54,856 nt of DNA from Halomonas sp. 707D7. GTDB taxonomy: Bacteria > Pseudomonadota > Gammaproteobacteria > Pseudomonadales > Halomonadaceae. Positions 1 through 8,238 of the stretch are shown here, piece by piece. The first letter of the stretch is position 1, and every line of letters begins with the position of its first letter. The stretch covers positions 1 through 54,856 of the forward strand of contig NZ_JAMZBC010000003.1 of NCBI RefSeq assembly GCF_024158715.1, written 5' to 3'. The position numbers and the translations under genes are program-made. Under the pieces are notes generated by a model. That model saw nothing but the letters and a program-made list of their open reading frames with translations, was not told the DNA's origin and did not search any database.

Positions 1-1
1 G

Positions 2-217
2 GTCGAGACCCTCGACTGGACGCCCATGGAGCAGGCCCAGGTCGGCCAGTTCCTCGGCGCGGCGATCATCGGCGGCCCCGAGACGGTCAAGGCCGAGCTC
101 GAAGCGTTCCAGGCCCGGACCGGCGCCGACGAGCTGATGCTCAACAGCGACTTCTACAGCCAGGAGGATCGTTTGAGAAGCTACGAGATCGTCGCCAGCG
201 TGACAGGGAGACAGTGA
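2..217 (+). CDS. LLM-class flavin-dependent oxidoreductase, C-terminal fragment
   Basis: Partial gene cut by the window edge; the open frame enters at base 2 and only the last 71 residues are visible. The end reads like the C-terminus of bacterial luciferase-like (LLM class, MsnO8-type) FMN monooxygenases: an IIGGPETV turn followed by an amphipathic helix (KAELEAFQARTGADELML) and a final segment that mentions neither a membrane anchor nor a tag. In that family this region closes the TIM barrel after the substrate loop. Substrate and exact subfamily cannot be read from the fragment. The TGA at 215-217 lies 3 bases before the next start, so the two genes are probably co-transcribed. Confidence 0.7.
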   Translation, partial: VETLDWTPMEQAQVGQFLGAAIIGGPETVKAELEAFQARTGADELMLNSDFYSQEDRLRSYEIVASVTGRQ

Positions 218-220
218 GCC

Positions 221-715
221 ATGTCATCACTCGCCTTCACGCCGATGACCCGCGCCGACTTCACGCTTTTCTGGCCGGATTTCAAGGCCATCGTAGAGGC
301 GCGCGAGACCTACGCCATCGACCCGGAGATCGATTTCGAAAGCGCCTACGCCCTGTGGTGCCTGGCGCCCAGGGCGACCTTCGCCGTCAAGGATCAGGAA
401 GGTACGCTCTTGGGCGCCTACTACGTGAAGGCCAATGCCCAGGGGCCGGGCGGGCACGTCTGTAACTGCGGCTACATGGTCAACGCGACCGCCCGCGGCA
501 AGGGCGTGGCCCGGGCGATGTGCGAGCACTCCCAGCGCATCGCCCGCGAGCTCGATTTCAAGGCCATGCAGTTCAACGCCGTCGTCGCCACCAATACCGT
601 GGCGCTCGCGCTCTGGCAGCGGCTGGGGTTCGCGATCGTCGGCACCGTGCCGGCGGCTTTTCATCACGCACGTCATGGCCTGGTCGATATCCACGTGATG
701 CACAAGGCGCTTTGA
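221..715 (+). CDS. GNAT family N-acetyltransferase
   Basis: A 164-residue single-domain protein with the GNAT fold signature. The acetyl-CoA pyrophosphate loop (motif A) is seen around residues 84-100 as GYMVNATARGKGVARAM, followed by the motif B region with an Asn-rich strand (MQFNAVVATN) and the typical ALWQRLGF helix that packs against CoA. It should transfer an acetyl group from acetyl-CoA to an unidentified amine. The start ATG at 221 has a GGGAGA Shine-Dalgarno about 9 bases upstream and follows the stop of the monooxygenase by 3 bases, so it is likely translationally linked to that gene. The substrate cannot be inferred from the sequence. Confidence 0.88.
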   Translation: MSSLAFTPMTRADFTLFWPDFKAIVEARETYAIDPEIDFESAYALWCLAPRATFAVKDQEGTLLGAYYVKANAQGPGGHVCNCGYMVNATARGKGVARAMCEHSQRIARELDFKAMQFNAVVATNTVALALWQRLGFAIVGTVPAAFHHARHGLVDIHVMHKAL

Positions 716-815
716 TCTCGCCCAGGCATGCAAAAGAGGGTGAAATGAGGTATTTTTTCTGGCCCCGATAACCGTGGGTGTTGCCGAGCTCCCGCCTTGT
801 TGATGACGGCCGACT

Positions 816-2468
816 ATGTTTCACACCGGGTTGTTCGCGCACCTTTCGCTGCGCTCACGCTTCACCATCCTGATCGCCACGCTGGTATTCGCCACCACGC
901 TGCTGCTGGGCTGGGTCGCCTCGCGCGAGTCCGCCGAACAGATGCAGGACGAGATCGGAAGCTCGGCGGCGGAAGCCGCCTACCAGATGACCGACAAGCT
1001 CAACCGCAGCATGAATGCACGTATCAAGGAGGTGAAGCTCCTTCTCGCCATCCAGGCGCTCGACAGCGACGCCAGCAACGATGTCCTGCAGCGTCAGATG
1101 GAGCGGCTGCAGGATACCTACAGCGTGGTCTCCTGGATCGGCCTGACCGATGAAGAAGGCGTCGTCGTGGCAGCGACCGACAGCATTCTCGAAGGTGTTT
1201 CCATCGCCCAGCGCCCGGTATACACCGAAGGCAGACGAGGCTTCTGGGTCGGCGATGTCCACGAAGCCGTGCTGCTCGCGAGCCTTTTGCCAAACCCCAG
1301 CGGCGAAGCGCTCAAGTTCGTGGATATCGCCACGCCCGTCCACGACAGCGCAGGTCGCTTCCGGGGCGTGCTGGCGGTTCACCTGAGCTGGCAGTGGGCG
1401 GAGTACATCCAGCGCTCGATGATGGTTCCCGACCAAGGCGGCATGGACATGCTGCTGCTCGCGGCCGACAACACGGTACTGCTGGGACCCCAGGAGCTGC
1501 TCGGCAAGCCACTCGATACGCTGCGCCACGTTCCGCGTGCCGGCAACACCCGTCCGCGCTGGGCGGTGGAGACCTGGCCCGACGGCCAGCGCTACGTGAC
1601 CGGCTACGCGCGCAGCAACGGCTTCGAGGAGTTCAACGGCCTGGGCTGGCTGGCGATCAGCCGCCAGCCCGTCGATACCGCCTTCGCCGCGGTCGAGCGC
1701 CTGCAGGCGGCGATCATGAGCATCGGCTTGCTGCTGTCGCTGGTGTTCGCCCTGCTGGGCTGGCGCATGGCCTCCGGCATGGTGGCGCCGCTGCGTCGTC
1801 TGGCGAAGGCGGCAGATCGCATTCAGGATGGCCACGGCGCCGACGTCATTCCGCTGGAGAGCGGCGCCCCTGAGCTCAAGCGGCTGTCGGTGTCGATGCG
1901 CAACATGGTGATGCGGCTCGTGGACCAGCACCAGACGATCCGTCGCCTCGAGGATCTGGCCAACACCGACCCGCTGACCGGGCTGCCCAATCGCGCCTTT
2001 CTCAACCAGTATCTGCAGCTCGCCGTTCCCGAAGCCCAGCGCAACGGCCAGAGCATGATCGTGTTCTTCATCGACCTGGACGGCTTCAAGCAGGTCAACG
2101 ACGTGCAGGGCCACCACGCTGGCGACCTGGTGCTGATCGAGATCACCCAGCGCCTCAAGAACGCCCTGCGCAGCGGCGACATCGTCGCTCGGCTCGGCGG
2201 CGACGAGTTCGTCATGGTGCTGAAAGCGCGACCGGACAGCCTGGAATCACTCACCCACGAGGTGAGTCGACGGCTGCTGGCCGCCATCGAAGCACCGATC
2301 GTTCTGCCCGACGAGCAGATCGCCACAGTGGGTGGCAGCCTCGGTGCGGCGTGGTGGCCCCAGCATGGCCAGCATATCGAGACCGTGCTGCAACTCGCCG
2401 ACGCCGCGCTCTATCAGGCCAAGAGGCGCGGCAAGCATCAACTGGTGATCCACACCGCCACGCCCTGA
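816..2468 (+). CDS. Membrane diguanylate cyclase, Cache sensor + HAMP-like + GGDEF
   Basis: 550 residues. One transmembrane helix at about 16-36, a periplasmic double-Cache-like sensor at about 40-290, a second helix at about 298-317, a HAMP-like linker with coiled coil to about 380, and a GGDEF domain from about 383 to the end. The catalytic GGDEF motif is intact at 461-465 (preceded by RL), and the metal-binding FFIDLDGFKQVND segment is present, so it should make cyclic di-GMP from GTP. An inhibitory I-site RSGD lies at 452-455, exactly five residues before GGDEF, predicting product feedback inhibition. No clear Shine-Dalgarno precedes the ATG at 816. The Cache ligand is unknown; such domains usually bind amino acids or organic acids. 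Confidence 0.9.
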   Translation: MFHTGLFAHLSLRSRFTILIATLVFATTLLLGWVASRESAEQMQDEIGSSAAEAAYQMTDKLNRSMNARIKEVKLLLAIQALDSDASNDVLQRQMERLQDTYSVVSWIGLTDEEGVVVAATDSILEGVSIAQRPVYTEGRRGFWVGDVHEAVLLASLLPNPSGEALKFVDIATPVHDSAGRFRGVLAVHLSWQWAEYIQRSMMVPDQGGMDMLLLAADNTVLLGPQELLGKPLDTLRHVPRAGNTRPRWAVETWPDGQRYVTGYARSNGFEEFNGLGWLAISRQPVDTAFAAVERLQAAIMSIGLLLSLVFALLGWRMASGMVAPLRRLAKAADRIQDGHGADVIPLESGAPELKRLSVSMRNMVMRLVDQHQTIRRLEDLANTDPLTGLPNRAFLNQYLQLAVPEAQRNGQSMIVFFIDLDGFKQVNDVQGHHAGDLVLIEITQRLKNALRSGDIVARLGGDEFVMVLKARPDSLESLTHEVSRRLLAAIEAPIVLPDEQIATVGGSLGAAWWPQHGQHIETVLQLADAALYQAKRRGKHQLVIHTATP

Positions 2469-2481
2469 GTCACGCCTTCCA

Positions 2482-3033
2482 TCAGGCCTTGAAACAGCGC
2501 GTGAGCATCGCTTCGGCGGCGCTGCTGCCCAGCGCCTCGAGGCGCTCGATGTTGCGTTCGGGAATGACCGAGGTATCGCCGTAGAAGTCGATCGCCCGCT
2601 CCACGCTCTCCTCGCGCAGCACGTGCACCATCGCGTAGGGCGAGCGGTTGGTGAAGTTGGAGGCCTCCTCCGGCGCGGCGCCCTCGAAGCAGTAGTCGGG
2701 GTGAAAGCTCGCCAGCTGAAAGACGCCTTCGTAGCCCAGCCGCTCGACCAGCTCCTCGGCCAGTGCCAGAAAGTCCAGGTAGTGCTCGAAGCTTCGAAAC
2801 AGCGTCGGCATGACCAGAAGCGACGTTTCGATCTCGGGATGATCGGTGAGCCACGCGAGCTCGGCGGCGAGCTCCTCGAGCGCCACGTCGAACTTCTTCG
2901 AACGCACCACCTGCACTCTTACCCGGTCGCGCTCGAGCTCGCGCCGGGCGAAGGGGCAGATATCCTCCGCCACGATGAAGTCCTGCACCCAAGCCAGGGT
3001 ATGCCTGATCACGTCGTCGTCGGTAAGCGCCAT
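2482..3033 (-). CDS. DUF1415 family protein
   Basis: 183-residue soluble protein matching the conserved DUF1415 family of gammaproteobacteria by its N-terminal TLAWVQDFIVAEDICPFAR segment, the central LLVMPTLFRSFEHYLDF block and the FHPDYCFEG and NFTNRSPYAMVH motifs. The conserved Cys, His and Asp/Glu residues suggest a small enzyme or metal-binding protein, but no activity is established that I know of. The ATG at 3033 has a perfect AGGAGG about 5 bases upstream. It converges on the diguanylate cyclase gene with only 13 bases between the stop codons, so there is no room for two separate terminators. It is followed upstream on the same strand by the GntR gene 42 bases away and could be read from that promoter. 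Confidence 0.88.
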   Translation of the reverse strand: MALTDDDVIRHTLAWVQDFIVAEDICPFARRELERDRVRVQVVRSKKFDVALEELAAELAWLTDHPEIETSLLVMPTLFRSFEHYLDFLALAEELVERLGYEGVFQLASFHPDYCFEGAAPEEASNFTNRSPYAMVHVLREESVERAIDFYGDTSVIPERNIERLEALGSSAAEAMLTRCFKA

Positions 3034-3075
3034 GTCGTCCTCCTGTGATTGCCCGTTCGATGGATGCGGGCAAGC

Positions 3076-3744
3076 CTACGTGTGCTTTTGGTAGTGCGCC
3101 AGCGCCACGTCGAAGGATTTACGCACGTGATCGTCCATCAGCGCCCGCGCAGCACCGACGTCGCGGCGCAGGGCCAGCTCGACCAGCGCCTGATGCTGGT
3201 CGTCCAGTGTCTGGCGAATCCGGGGCGGGTTGGGCCCTAGTCGACGATAACGGTCGAACTGGTCGTGCAACTGCTCGATGAAGCGAATCAGCCACACCGA
3301 GCCACAGGGCGCCACCAGCGTACGGTGGAACTGGGTATGCAGCTGTTCCCAGGTATCGCCCTTGTCCTCGCTCTTGTCGGCCCGCTTCAACCGATGCGCA
3401 GCGGCGAGCAGCTCCGCCTCCCACTGGGCATCGCCGCGCTCCAGCGCTCGCTCAAAAGCCATCCCCTCGAGCTCGAGGCGCAGGCGAGCGATATCCTCGA
3501 GCTCCTCCTGGCTGAGTCCTGGCACGCTGAAGCCGCGCTGATTCTCCTGCACCAGCAGGCCGTAGGCGGCGAGCTTGTTGAGCGCCTCGCGCAGCGGGCT
3601 CAGCCCCACCTGATAACGCTCTTTCAAGGCGTTGATGGCGAGCTTTTCACCGGCGGTGAAACGCCCGCGAACCAGGTCCTTGCGCAGCGTTTCGTAGATC
3701 CGGCTCGAGGAGGTTTCGCTGCGCGTGTCGCGTGCGTTGCTCAT
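3076..3744 (-). CDS. GntR family regulator, FCD subfamily (CsiR-like)
   Basis: 222 residues. The N-terminal winged helix-turn-helix covers about 15-80 (LRKDLVRGRFTAGEKLAINALKERY ... LSPLREALNKLAAYGLL), the classic GntR signature with the PLREAL recognition helix. The C-terminal half is an all-helical FCD ligand-binding domain with conserved Asp/His-type metal-ligand positions (for example the FHRTL helix). Overall spacing resembles CsiR/GlaR of E. coli, but the ligand here is unknown. The gene is divergent from the split chromate transporter, with a palindrome in the shared intergenic region, so it probably controls itself and that transporter. Start ATG 3744 has AAGGA about 8 bases upstream. 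Confidence 0.87.
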   Translation of the reverse strand: MSNARDTRSETSSSRIYETLRKDLVRGRFTAGEKLAINALKERYQVGLSPLREALNKLAAYGLLVQENQRGFSVPGLSQEELEDIARLRLELEGMAFERALERGDAQWEAELLAAAHRLKRADKSEDKGDTWEQLHTQFHRTLVAPCGSVWLIRFIEQLHDQFDRYRRLGPNPPRIRQTLDDQHQALVELALRRDVGAARALMDDHVRKSFDVALAHYQKHT

Positions 3745-3801
3745 GGGGGCATCCTTGGTAGTGGGTGGCGATGTAGCGACTGATGCTCGAAGGACGGGTT
3801 C

Positions 3802-3821
3802 TTATTCTTCCGCAAGAATAA
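3802..3821. promoter_or_regulatory. Inverted repeat, candidate GntR operator
   Basis: Perfect 8-bp inverted repeat TTATTCTT-CCGC-AAGAATAA in the AT-rich gap between the divergent GntR and chromate transporter genes, directly next to a run of T and A that could hold promoter elements. Dyads of this size between a GntR gene and its divergent target are commonly the operator. Direct evidence is only the symmetry and the location. Confidence 0.5.
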
Positions 3822-3915
3822 TCGATTTTTTTATAAAAAATATGATAAAAAGTTCTTTCATGCGATCGACCCCTCCCTTGATCGACTCACTTCTTCAATC
3901 GTCACCGCACAGGCG

Positions 3916-4503
3916 ATGACAGCGAGCGATACGTTTATGAAGCTACCGGCACTGTTCTGGGCCTTTTTCCGCGTCGGCATTTTCGGGTTCGGCGGCGGGC
4001 CATCGATGATTCCTCTGGTGCATGCCGAGGTCGTCAAGCGCCACCAATGGCTGACCGATGAGGAGTTCGCCGACATCCTGGCGATCGGCAATACGCTGCC
4101 GGGGCCGATCGCCACCAAGATGCCGGGGTATATCGGCTACCGCGTGGGCGGCGTCGCCGGCTGCGCGGTGGCGGTGTTCGCGATCTCGGTGCCGATGATC
4201 GTCGCGATGATCGCCATGCTCGGCGTGTTCAGCCGCTACCGCGACGTCGCCTGGATCAACGGCATGAGCCACGCCGTGATTCCCGTGGTCATGGTGATGA
4301 TGGGCCAACTCACCTGGGATTTCCTGGAAAAGTCCAAGGCTTCGCTCGGCTGGATCGCCAGCCTGCTCATCGCCGCCGTCTCCGGTGCGCTGATCTACTG
4401 GCTCGGGGTGCACCCGGGCATCATCATTGGCGCAATCCTGATCGCCGCCCTTCTCAAGCCCCGGCGCAAGCCGAAGACCCCGTCCACGGAGGAGTCGGCA
4501 TGA
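3916..4503 (+). CDS. Chromate transporter, N-terminal-type half (short-chain ChrA)
   Basis: 195-residue membrane protein with a single chromate transporter (CHR) domain of about six helices. It carries the family signatures FGFGGGPSMIPL near the N-terminus and GNTLPGPIATKMPGYIGY near residue 60. The short-chain CHR proteins work as pairs, one inserted in each orientation, to move chromate or sulfate-like oxyanions out of the cytoplasm. The partner gene follows with an ATGA overlap, so the two are translationally coupled. No strong Shine-Dalgarno precedes the ATG at 3916; the next in-frame ATG at 3937 is an alternative start. Substrate specificity cannot be decided from sequence; many ChrA homologues have not been shown to export chromate. 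Confidence 0.85.
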   Translation: MTASDTFMKLPALFWAFFRVGIFGFGGGPSMIPLVHAEVVKRHQWLTDEEFADILAIGNTLPGPIATKMPGYIGYRVGGVAGCAVAVFAISVPMIVAMIAMLGVFSRYRDVAWINGMSHAVIPVVMVMMGQLTWDFLEKSKASLGWIASLLIAAVSGALIYWLGVHPGIIIGAILIAALLKPRRKPKTPSTEESA

Positions 4504-5030
4504 TCTACTGGCAGCTGTTCCTGGCCTTCTTCATTCCCAACATCATCGGCTACGGCGGGGGCCCGGCCATCATACCGCTACTGGAAGCGGAAGTGGTCGG
4601 CCGCTACGGCTGGATGACCTCCCAGGGCTTCGCCGAGACCCTGGCGCTGGGCAACGCGCTGCCGAGTCCGATCGCCACCAAGATGGCCGGCTACATCGGC
4701 TACGAGGTCGCCGGGGTCGCCGGCGCCGTGATCGCCGTGTTGGCGACGGTCGTGCCGTCGCTCTTGCTGATGCTCTGCGCGCTGGGTCTTCTGTACCGCC
4801 ATCGTGAATCCCCCCAGGTGAAACGCATGAGCCAGTGGGTGCGCCCGGTGATCGCCATCATGATGGCCTGGCTGACGCTCGGCTTCTTCATGGAGGGCAT
4901 GGGCAGCGCCGGCCTCGTTCACACCCTGATCATCGGTATCGCCGCCACCGCGGCGCTGGTCTGGCTCAACATCCACCCGGCCTTCGTGGTCATGGGAGCG
5001 CTCGTCTACGGCGCCCTTCTGCTCGGCTGA
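4500..5030 (+). CDS. Chromate transporter, C-terminal-type half (short-chain ChrA)
   Basis: 176-residue CHR-domain membrane protein, homologous to the preceding gene over its whole length: GYGGGPAIIPLLEAEVV near the start and GNALPSPIATKMAGYIGY around residue 60 correspond motif for motif. It should pair with the upstream protein to form one oxyanion exporter, equivalent to the two halves of long-chain ChrA. The ATG at 4500 overlaps the TGA of the first half (ATGA), a clear sign of coupled translation and a fixed 1:1 ratio. The last residues are hydrophobic with no cytoplasmic tail. Confidence 0.86.
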   Translation: MIYWQLFLAFFIPNIIGYGGGPAIIPLLEAEVVGRYGWMTSQGFAETLALGNALPSPIATKMAGYIGYEVAGVAGAVIAVLATVVPSLLLMLCALGLLYRHRESPQVKRMSQWVRPVIAIMMAWLTLGFFMEGMGSAGLVHTLIIGIAATAALVWLNIHPAFVVMGALVYGALLLG

Positions 5031-5120
5031 TCTTCGCCGGACTCCCGCCGGAGGATGGCGTGGCAGGGCCCGGCCAAACGATGCATCATGGCGTTCCTTG
5101 CCGTTCAGGTTGGCCTTTTT

Positions 5121-6956
5121 ATGGCATCACTCTCCTTTCTCGCCCTGAAAGACTTCGTCGGCGTCTTTCGCTACAGCCGCCGCGCCCTGGCGCTGGTCTG
5201 GGACACCTCGCGCGCGATGATGCTGGGGCTGGCGCTGTGCACCCTGGTGGCGGGGGTGCTGCCGGCGCTGGCCGCCTGGGTGGGGCAGCTCATCGTCGAT
5301 GGCGTGATCGAGGCCATGCAGGCTTTTGAAGAGGCCGAGGCGCCGGTGCTGGCGGTGATTCTGGCCCCGGTACTGCAGCTGGTGGCGCTGGAGGCGCTGA
5401 TCGTCGGGCTGATCGCCCTGGCCCAGCGCGGGCTGTCTGCCCAGCAATCCCTGCTGCGGGCGATGCTGGGCCAGCGGGTGAACGTCATGATTCTCGAAAA
5501 GGCCGGTACGCTGTCGCTTTCCCAGTTCGAGGATGCAGAACTCTACGACAAGCTCACCCGGGCCCGGCGGGAAGCGTCCACTCGACCGCTTTCCCTGGTG
5601 ACCAAGACCTTCGGGCTGATCCAGAGCGCGATCTCTCTTGCCAGTTTCAGCGTGCTGCTGGTGCAGTTCTCTCCCTGGGCGCTATTGATCCTGGCCCTGG
5701 GGGCGGTGCCGGTGTTCGTCTCCGAGGCGAAGTTCTCCGGCGACGCCTTTCGACTGTTCAGCCGCCGCTCGCCGGAAACCCGCATGCAGAGTTACCTGGA
5801 AACCGTGCTCGCCCGGGAGGACAGCATCAAGGAGGTCAAGCTCTTCGGCCTGGAGGGGCTTTTTCTCACCCGCTACCGGGCCATCTTCGAGCGGCTTTTC
5901 GGCGAGGACCGGCGCCTTACCCTGCGCCGCGAAGGCTGGGGGTTCGCGCTGGGACTTCTGGGCACCCTGACCTTCTACCTGGCCTACGCCTGGGTCGTGC
6001 TCGAGGCGGTGGTGGGCTCGATCACCCTGGGCCAGATGACGATGTACCTGATGGCGTTCAAGCAGGGCCAGGCGGCGCTGTCCGCCATTCTCACCGCGGT
6101 CAGCGGCATGTACGAGGACAACCTCTACCTGTCCAATCTCTACGACTACCTGGAGCATCCCACCGAGCGCGAGCGCGGCGTCCTCACCCAAGGGGTCTCG
6201 CCGGGGGACGGGCTGCGCTTCGAGAACGTGAGCTTCGCCTACCCTGGCGCTCCGGCGGCCTTGAGCGACATTTCGCTTCACCTGGCGCCAGGGCAAAGCC
6301 TGGCCCTGGTCGGGGAAAACGGCTCGGGCAAGACCACCTTGATCAAGCTGTTGACCAGGCTCTACTTCCCTACCGAAGGCCGTATCCTGCTCGACGGCAG
6401 TGACCTGCGCGACTGGGACGCCCAGACCCTGCGCCGGCGCGTGGGCGTCATCTTCCAGGATTTCGTGCGCTATCAGCTGCCCGTCGGCGAGAACCTCGGC
6501 GTGGGCGATACCCAGGCCTTCGAGGATGTTCAGCGCTGGCGCCAGGCGGCCCATTTCGGCCTGGCGGATACCTTCATCCAGCGCATGCCCCAGGGCTACC
6601 AGACCCAGCTCGGGCGCTGGTTCAAGAACGGCCAGGAGCTTTCCGGCGGCCAGTGGCAGAAGATCGCGCTATCGAGAGCCTACATGCGGGAAGACGCGGA
6701 CATCCTGGTGCTCGACGAACCTACCGCGGCGATGGACGCCGCCGCCGAGGCGGACGTGTTCGCCCGCTTTCGCGCCCACGCCCGGGACAAGATGACGATC
6801 CTGATCTCGCACCGCTTCTCCACCGTGCGCAGCGCGGATCTGATTCTGGTGATCGATCGCGGGCGGATCATCGAGCGCGGCACCCACGACAGCCTGCTGC
6901 GCGCCAACGGCCGCTACGCCCACCTCTTTCGCCTGCAGGCCGAGGGCTATCGATAA
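5121..6956 (+). CDS. ABC transporter, fused permease and ATPase (exporter type)
   Basis: About 611 residues from the start chosen here. The N-terminal ~330 residues contain the six helices of an ABC exporter membrane domain. The ATPase follows with Walker A GENGSGKT near 398, the signature LSGGQ near 506, Walker B ILVLDEP near 527 with catalytic Glu, and the switch His in ISHRFSTV near 560. Everything needed for a half-transporter that works as a homodimer is present, but the substrate (lipid, peptide or drug) is not indicated. Upstream in-frame ATGs at 5055 and 5088 are possible; 5055 has a GGAGG directly against it, which is too close, and the family normally begins about ten residues before the FRYSRRA motif, favouring 5121. 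Confidence 0.88.
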   Translation: MASLSFLALKDFVGVFRYSRRALALVWDTSRAMMLGLALCTLVAGVLPALAAWVGQLIVDGVIEAMQAFEEAEAPVLAVILAPVLQLVALEALIVGLIALAQRGLSAQQSLLRAMLGQRVNVMILEKAGTLSLSQFEDAELYDKLTRARREASTRPLSLVTKTFGLIQSAISLASFSVLLVQFSPWALLILALGAVPVFVSEAKFSGDAFRLFSRRSPETRMQSYLETVLAREDSIKEVKLFGLEGLFLTRYRAIFERLFGEDRRLTLRREGWGFALGLLGTLTFYLAYAWVVLEAVVGSITLGQMTMYLMAFKQGQAALSAILTAVSGMYEDNLYLSNLYDYLEHPTERERGVLTQGVSPGDGLRFENVSFAYPGAPAALSDISLHLAPGQSLALVGENGSGKTTLIKLLTRLYFPTEGRILLDGSDLRDWDAQTLRRRVGVIFQDFVRYQLPVGENLGVGDTQAFEDVQRWRQAAHFGLADTFIQRMPQGYQTQLGRWFKNGQELSGGQWQKIALSRAYMREDADILVLDEPTAAMDAAAEADVFARFRAHARDKMTILISHRFSTVRSADLILVIDRGRIIERGTHDSLLRANGRYAHLFRLQAEGYR

Positions 6957-7050
6957 AAAGTCCTTCCGCGCCCCCTTTGAGCGGTACCTGGTCAAGGTGC
7001 GCGTCTATACTGGGAAACCGCCTGAAGGATAAGCCTCTAGAGGAGACAGG

Positions 7051-8238
7051 ATGCCCTCCCATGCGTTAGTGATCGATGACGACATCGACATTCAACTGTT
7101 GTGCGAAATGCTGCTGCGCCGCCACGGCTACGAGGTCGAGACCGCCGGCAGCCTGGGCCAGCTGGCACGCCACCCGTCGCTTCTCGAAGCGGATCTGATC
7201 CTTCTCGACCTGGGGCTTGGCGAATTCACCGGGCTCGACATTCTCGACTACCTGCACGACCTGCGGCTCAACGCGGCGATCCTGCTCATCAGCAGCTGCT
7301 CGCAAGAAGAGGCCGCGCACGCGCTGGCAGTGGGCCGCGCGAAGGGGCTACGCATGCTCGGTTTTCTGCCCAAGGCGAATATGCTCACCGGGCTCGCGGG
7401 CTTTCTCGCCCCGCTCGACATCGCGCCCCAGACGCCGACACCGGCGGAGCTTGCCACGGCCATCGAAAGCGATGAGCTGCTGCTGGTCTACCAGCCCAAG
7501 CAGGCACTGGACGGTGGCCATATCGTCGGCGTCGAGGCGCTGGTGCGCTGGGAGCACCCGACCCACGGCACTCTGCCGCCCAATAGCTTCATTCCCATGG
7601 CCGAGCAGCACGACATGATGGTGGCACTGACCTGGCGCGTGCTGGAGCTGGCACTCGCCCAGCAGGCGCGCTGGCACGCCCGGGGCTGGCCGCTCGGCGT
7701 CGCCGTCAACGTCGATGCGGACTTCATCAAGTCGGAAGGGGTGCTCGAGGCCTTCGATCGCCTGACCGAGCATCACGGCATCGACAACCGCTTTCTGACC
7801 CTCGAGCTCACCGAGTCGGTGGGCATCGACTGCCTGGGCTATGCGCGACACATTCTGGAGGCGCTACGCGAGCGTGGCTGCCAACTGTCACTGGACGACT
7901 TCGGTACCGGCTACTCTTCGCTGGTGCAGCTCTACCGGCTCCCCTTCAGCGAACTGAAGGTGGATCGCAGCTTCGTCTCGTCGATGGAGCATGACGATGC
8001 CGCACAAGCGATCGCGCTGTCGATCATCGACCTGGGCAAGCGCATGGGCCTTTGCGTGGTGGCCGAGGGGATCGAGACCGAGGCCCAGCGCGAACTGCTC
8101 GCCGAGGCGGGATGCGGCGTCGGCCAGGGCTATTTCATCGCACGCCCGATGGAAGCGGCCGCGCTCGCCGGCTGGCTCGATCGTCGCCAGAGCCCGGCTC
8201 AACCGGTGACGAGCCCCGCGTCGGTCAAGGCCGTGTGA
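7051..8238 (+). CDS. Response regulator with EAL c-di-GMP phosphodiesterase domain
   Basis: 395 residues. Receiver domain 1-120: acidic pocket DDD at 9-11, phospho-acceptor Asp53 in LILLDLGLG, and Lys108 in the FLPK motif. EAL domain from about 130: signature EALVRW at 162, the catalytic-loop DDFGTG motif, and VAEGIET and QGYFIARPM near the end. All residues needed for metal binding and c-di-GMP hydrolysis appear intact, so phosphorylation likely tunes c-di-GMP breakdown. A strong GGAG precedes the ATG. It converges on the hybrid kinase gene and the two overlap by 40 bases at their 3' ends, suggesting they belong to one signalling unit although they are transcribed toward each other. Confidence 0.92.
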   Translation: MPSHALVIDDDIDIQLLCEMLLRRHGYEVETAGSLGQLARHPSLLEADLILLDLGLGEFTGLDILDYLHDLRLNAAILLISSCSQEEAAHALAVGRAKGLRMLGFLPKANMLTGLAGFLAPLDIAPQTPTPAELATAIESDELLLVYQPKQALDGGHIVGVEALVRWEHPTHGTLPPNSFIPMAEQHDMMVALTWRVLELALAQQARWHARGWPLGVAVNVDADFIKSEGVLEAFDRLTEHHGIDNRFLTLELTESVGIDCLGYARHILEALRERGCQLSLDDFGTGYSSLVQLYRLPFSELKVDRSFVSSMEHDDAAQAIALSIIDLGKRMGLCVVAEGIETEAQRELLAEAGCGVGQGYFIARPMEAAALAGWLDRRQSPAQPVTSPASVKAV

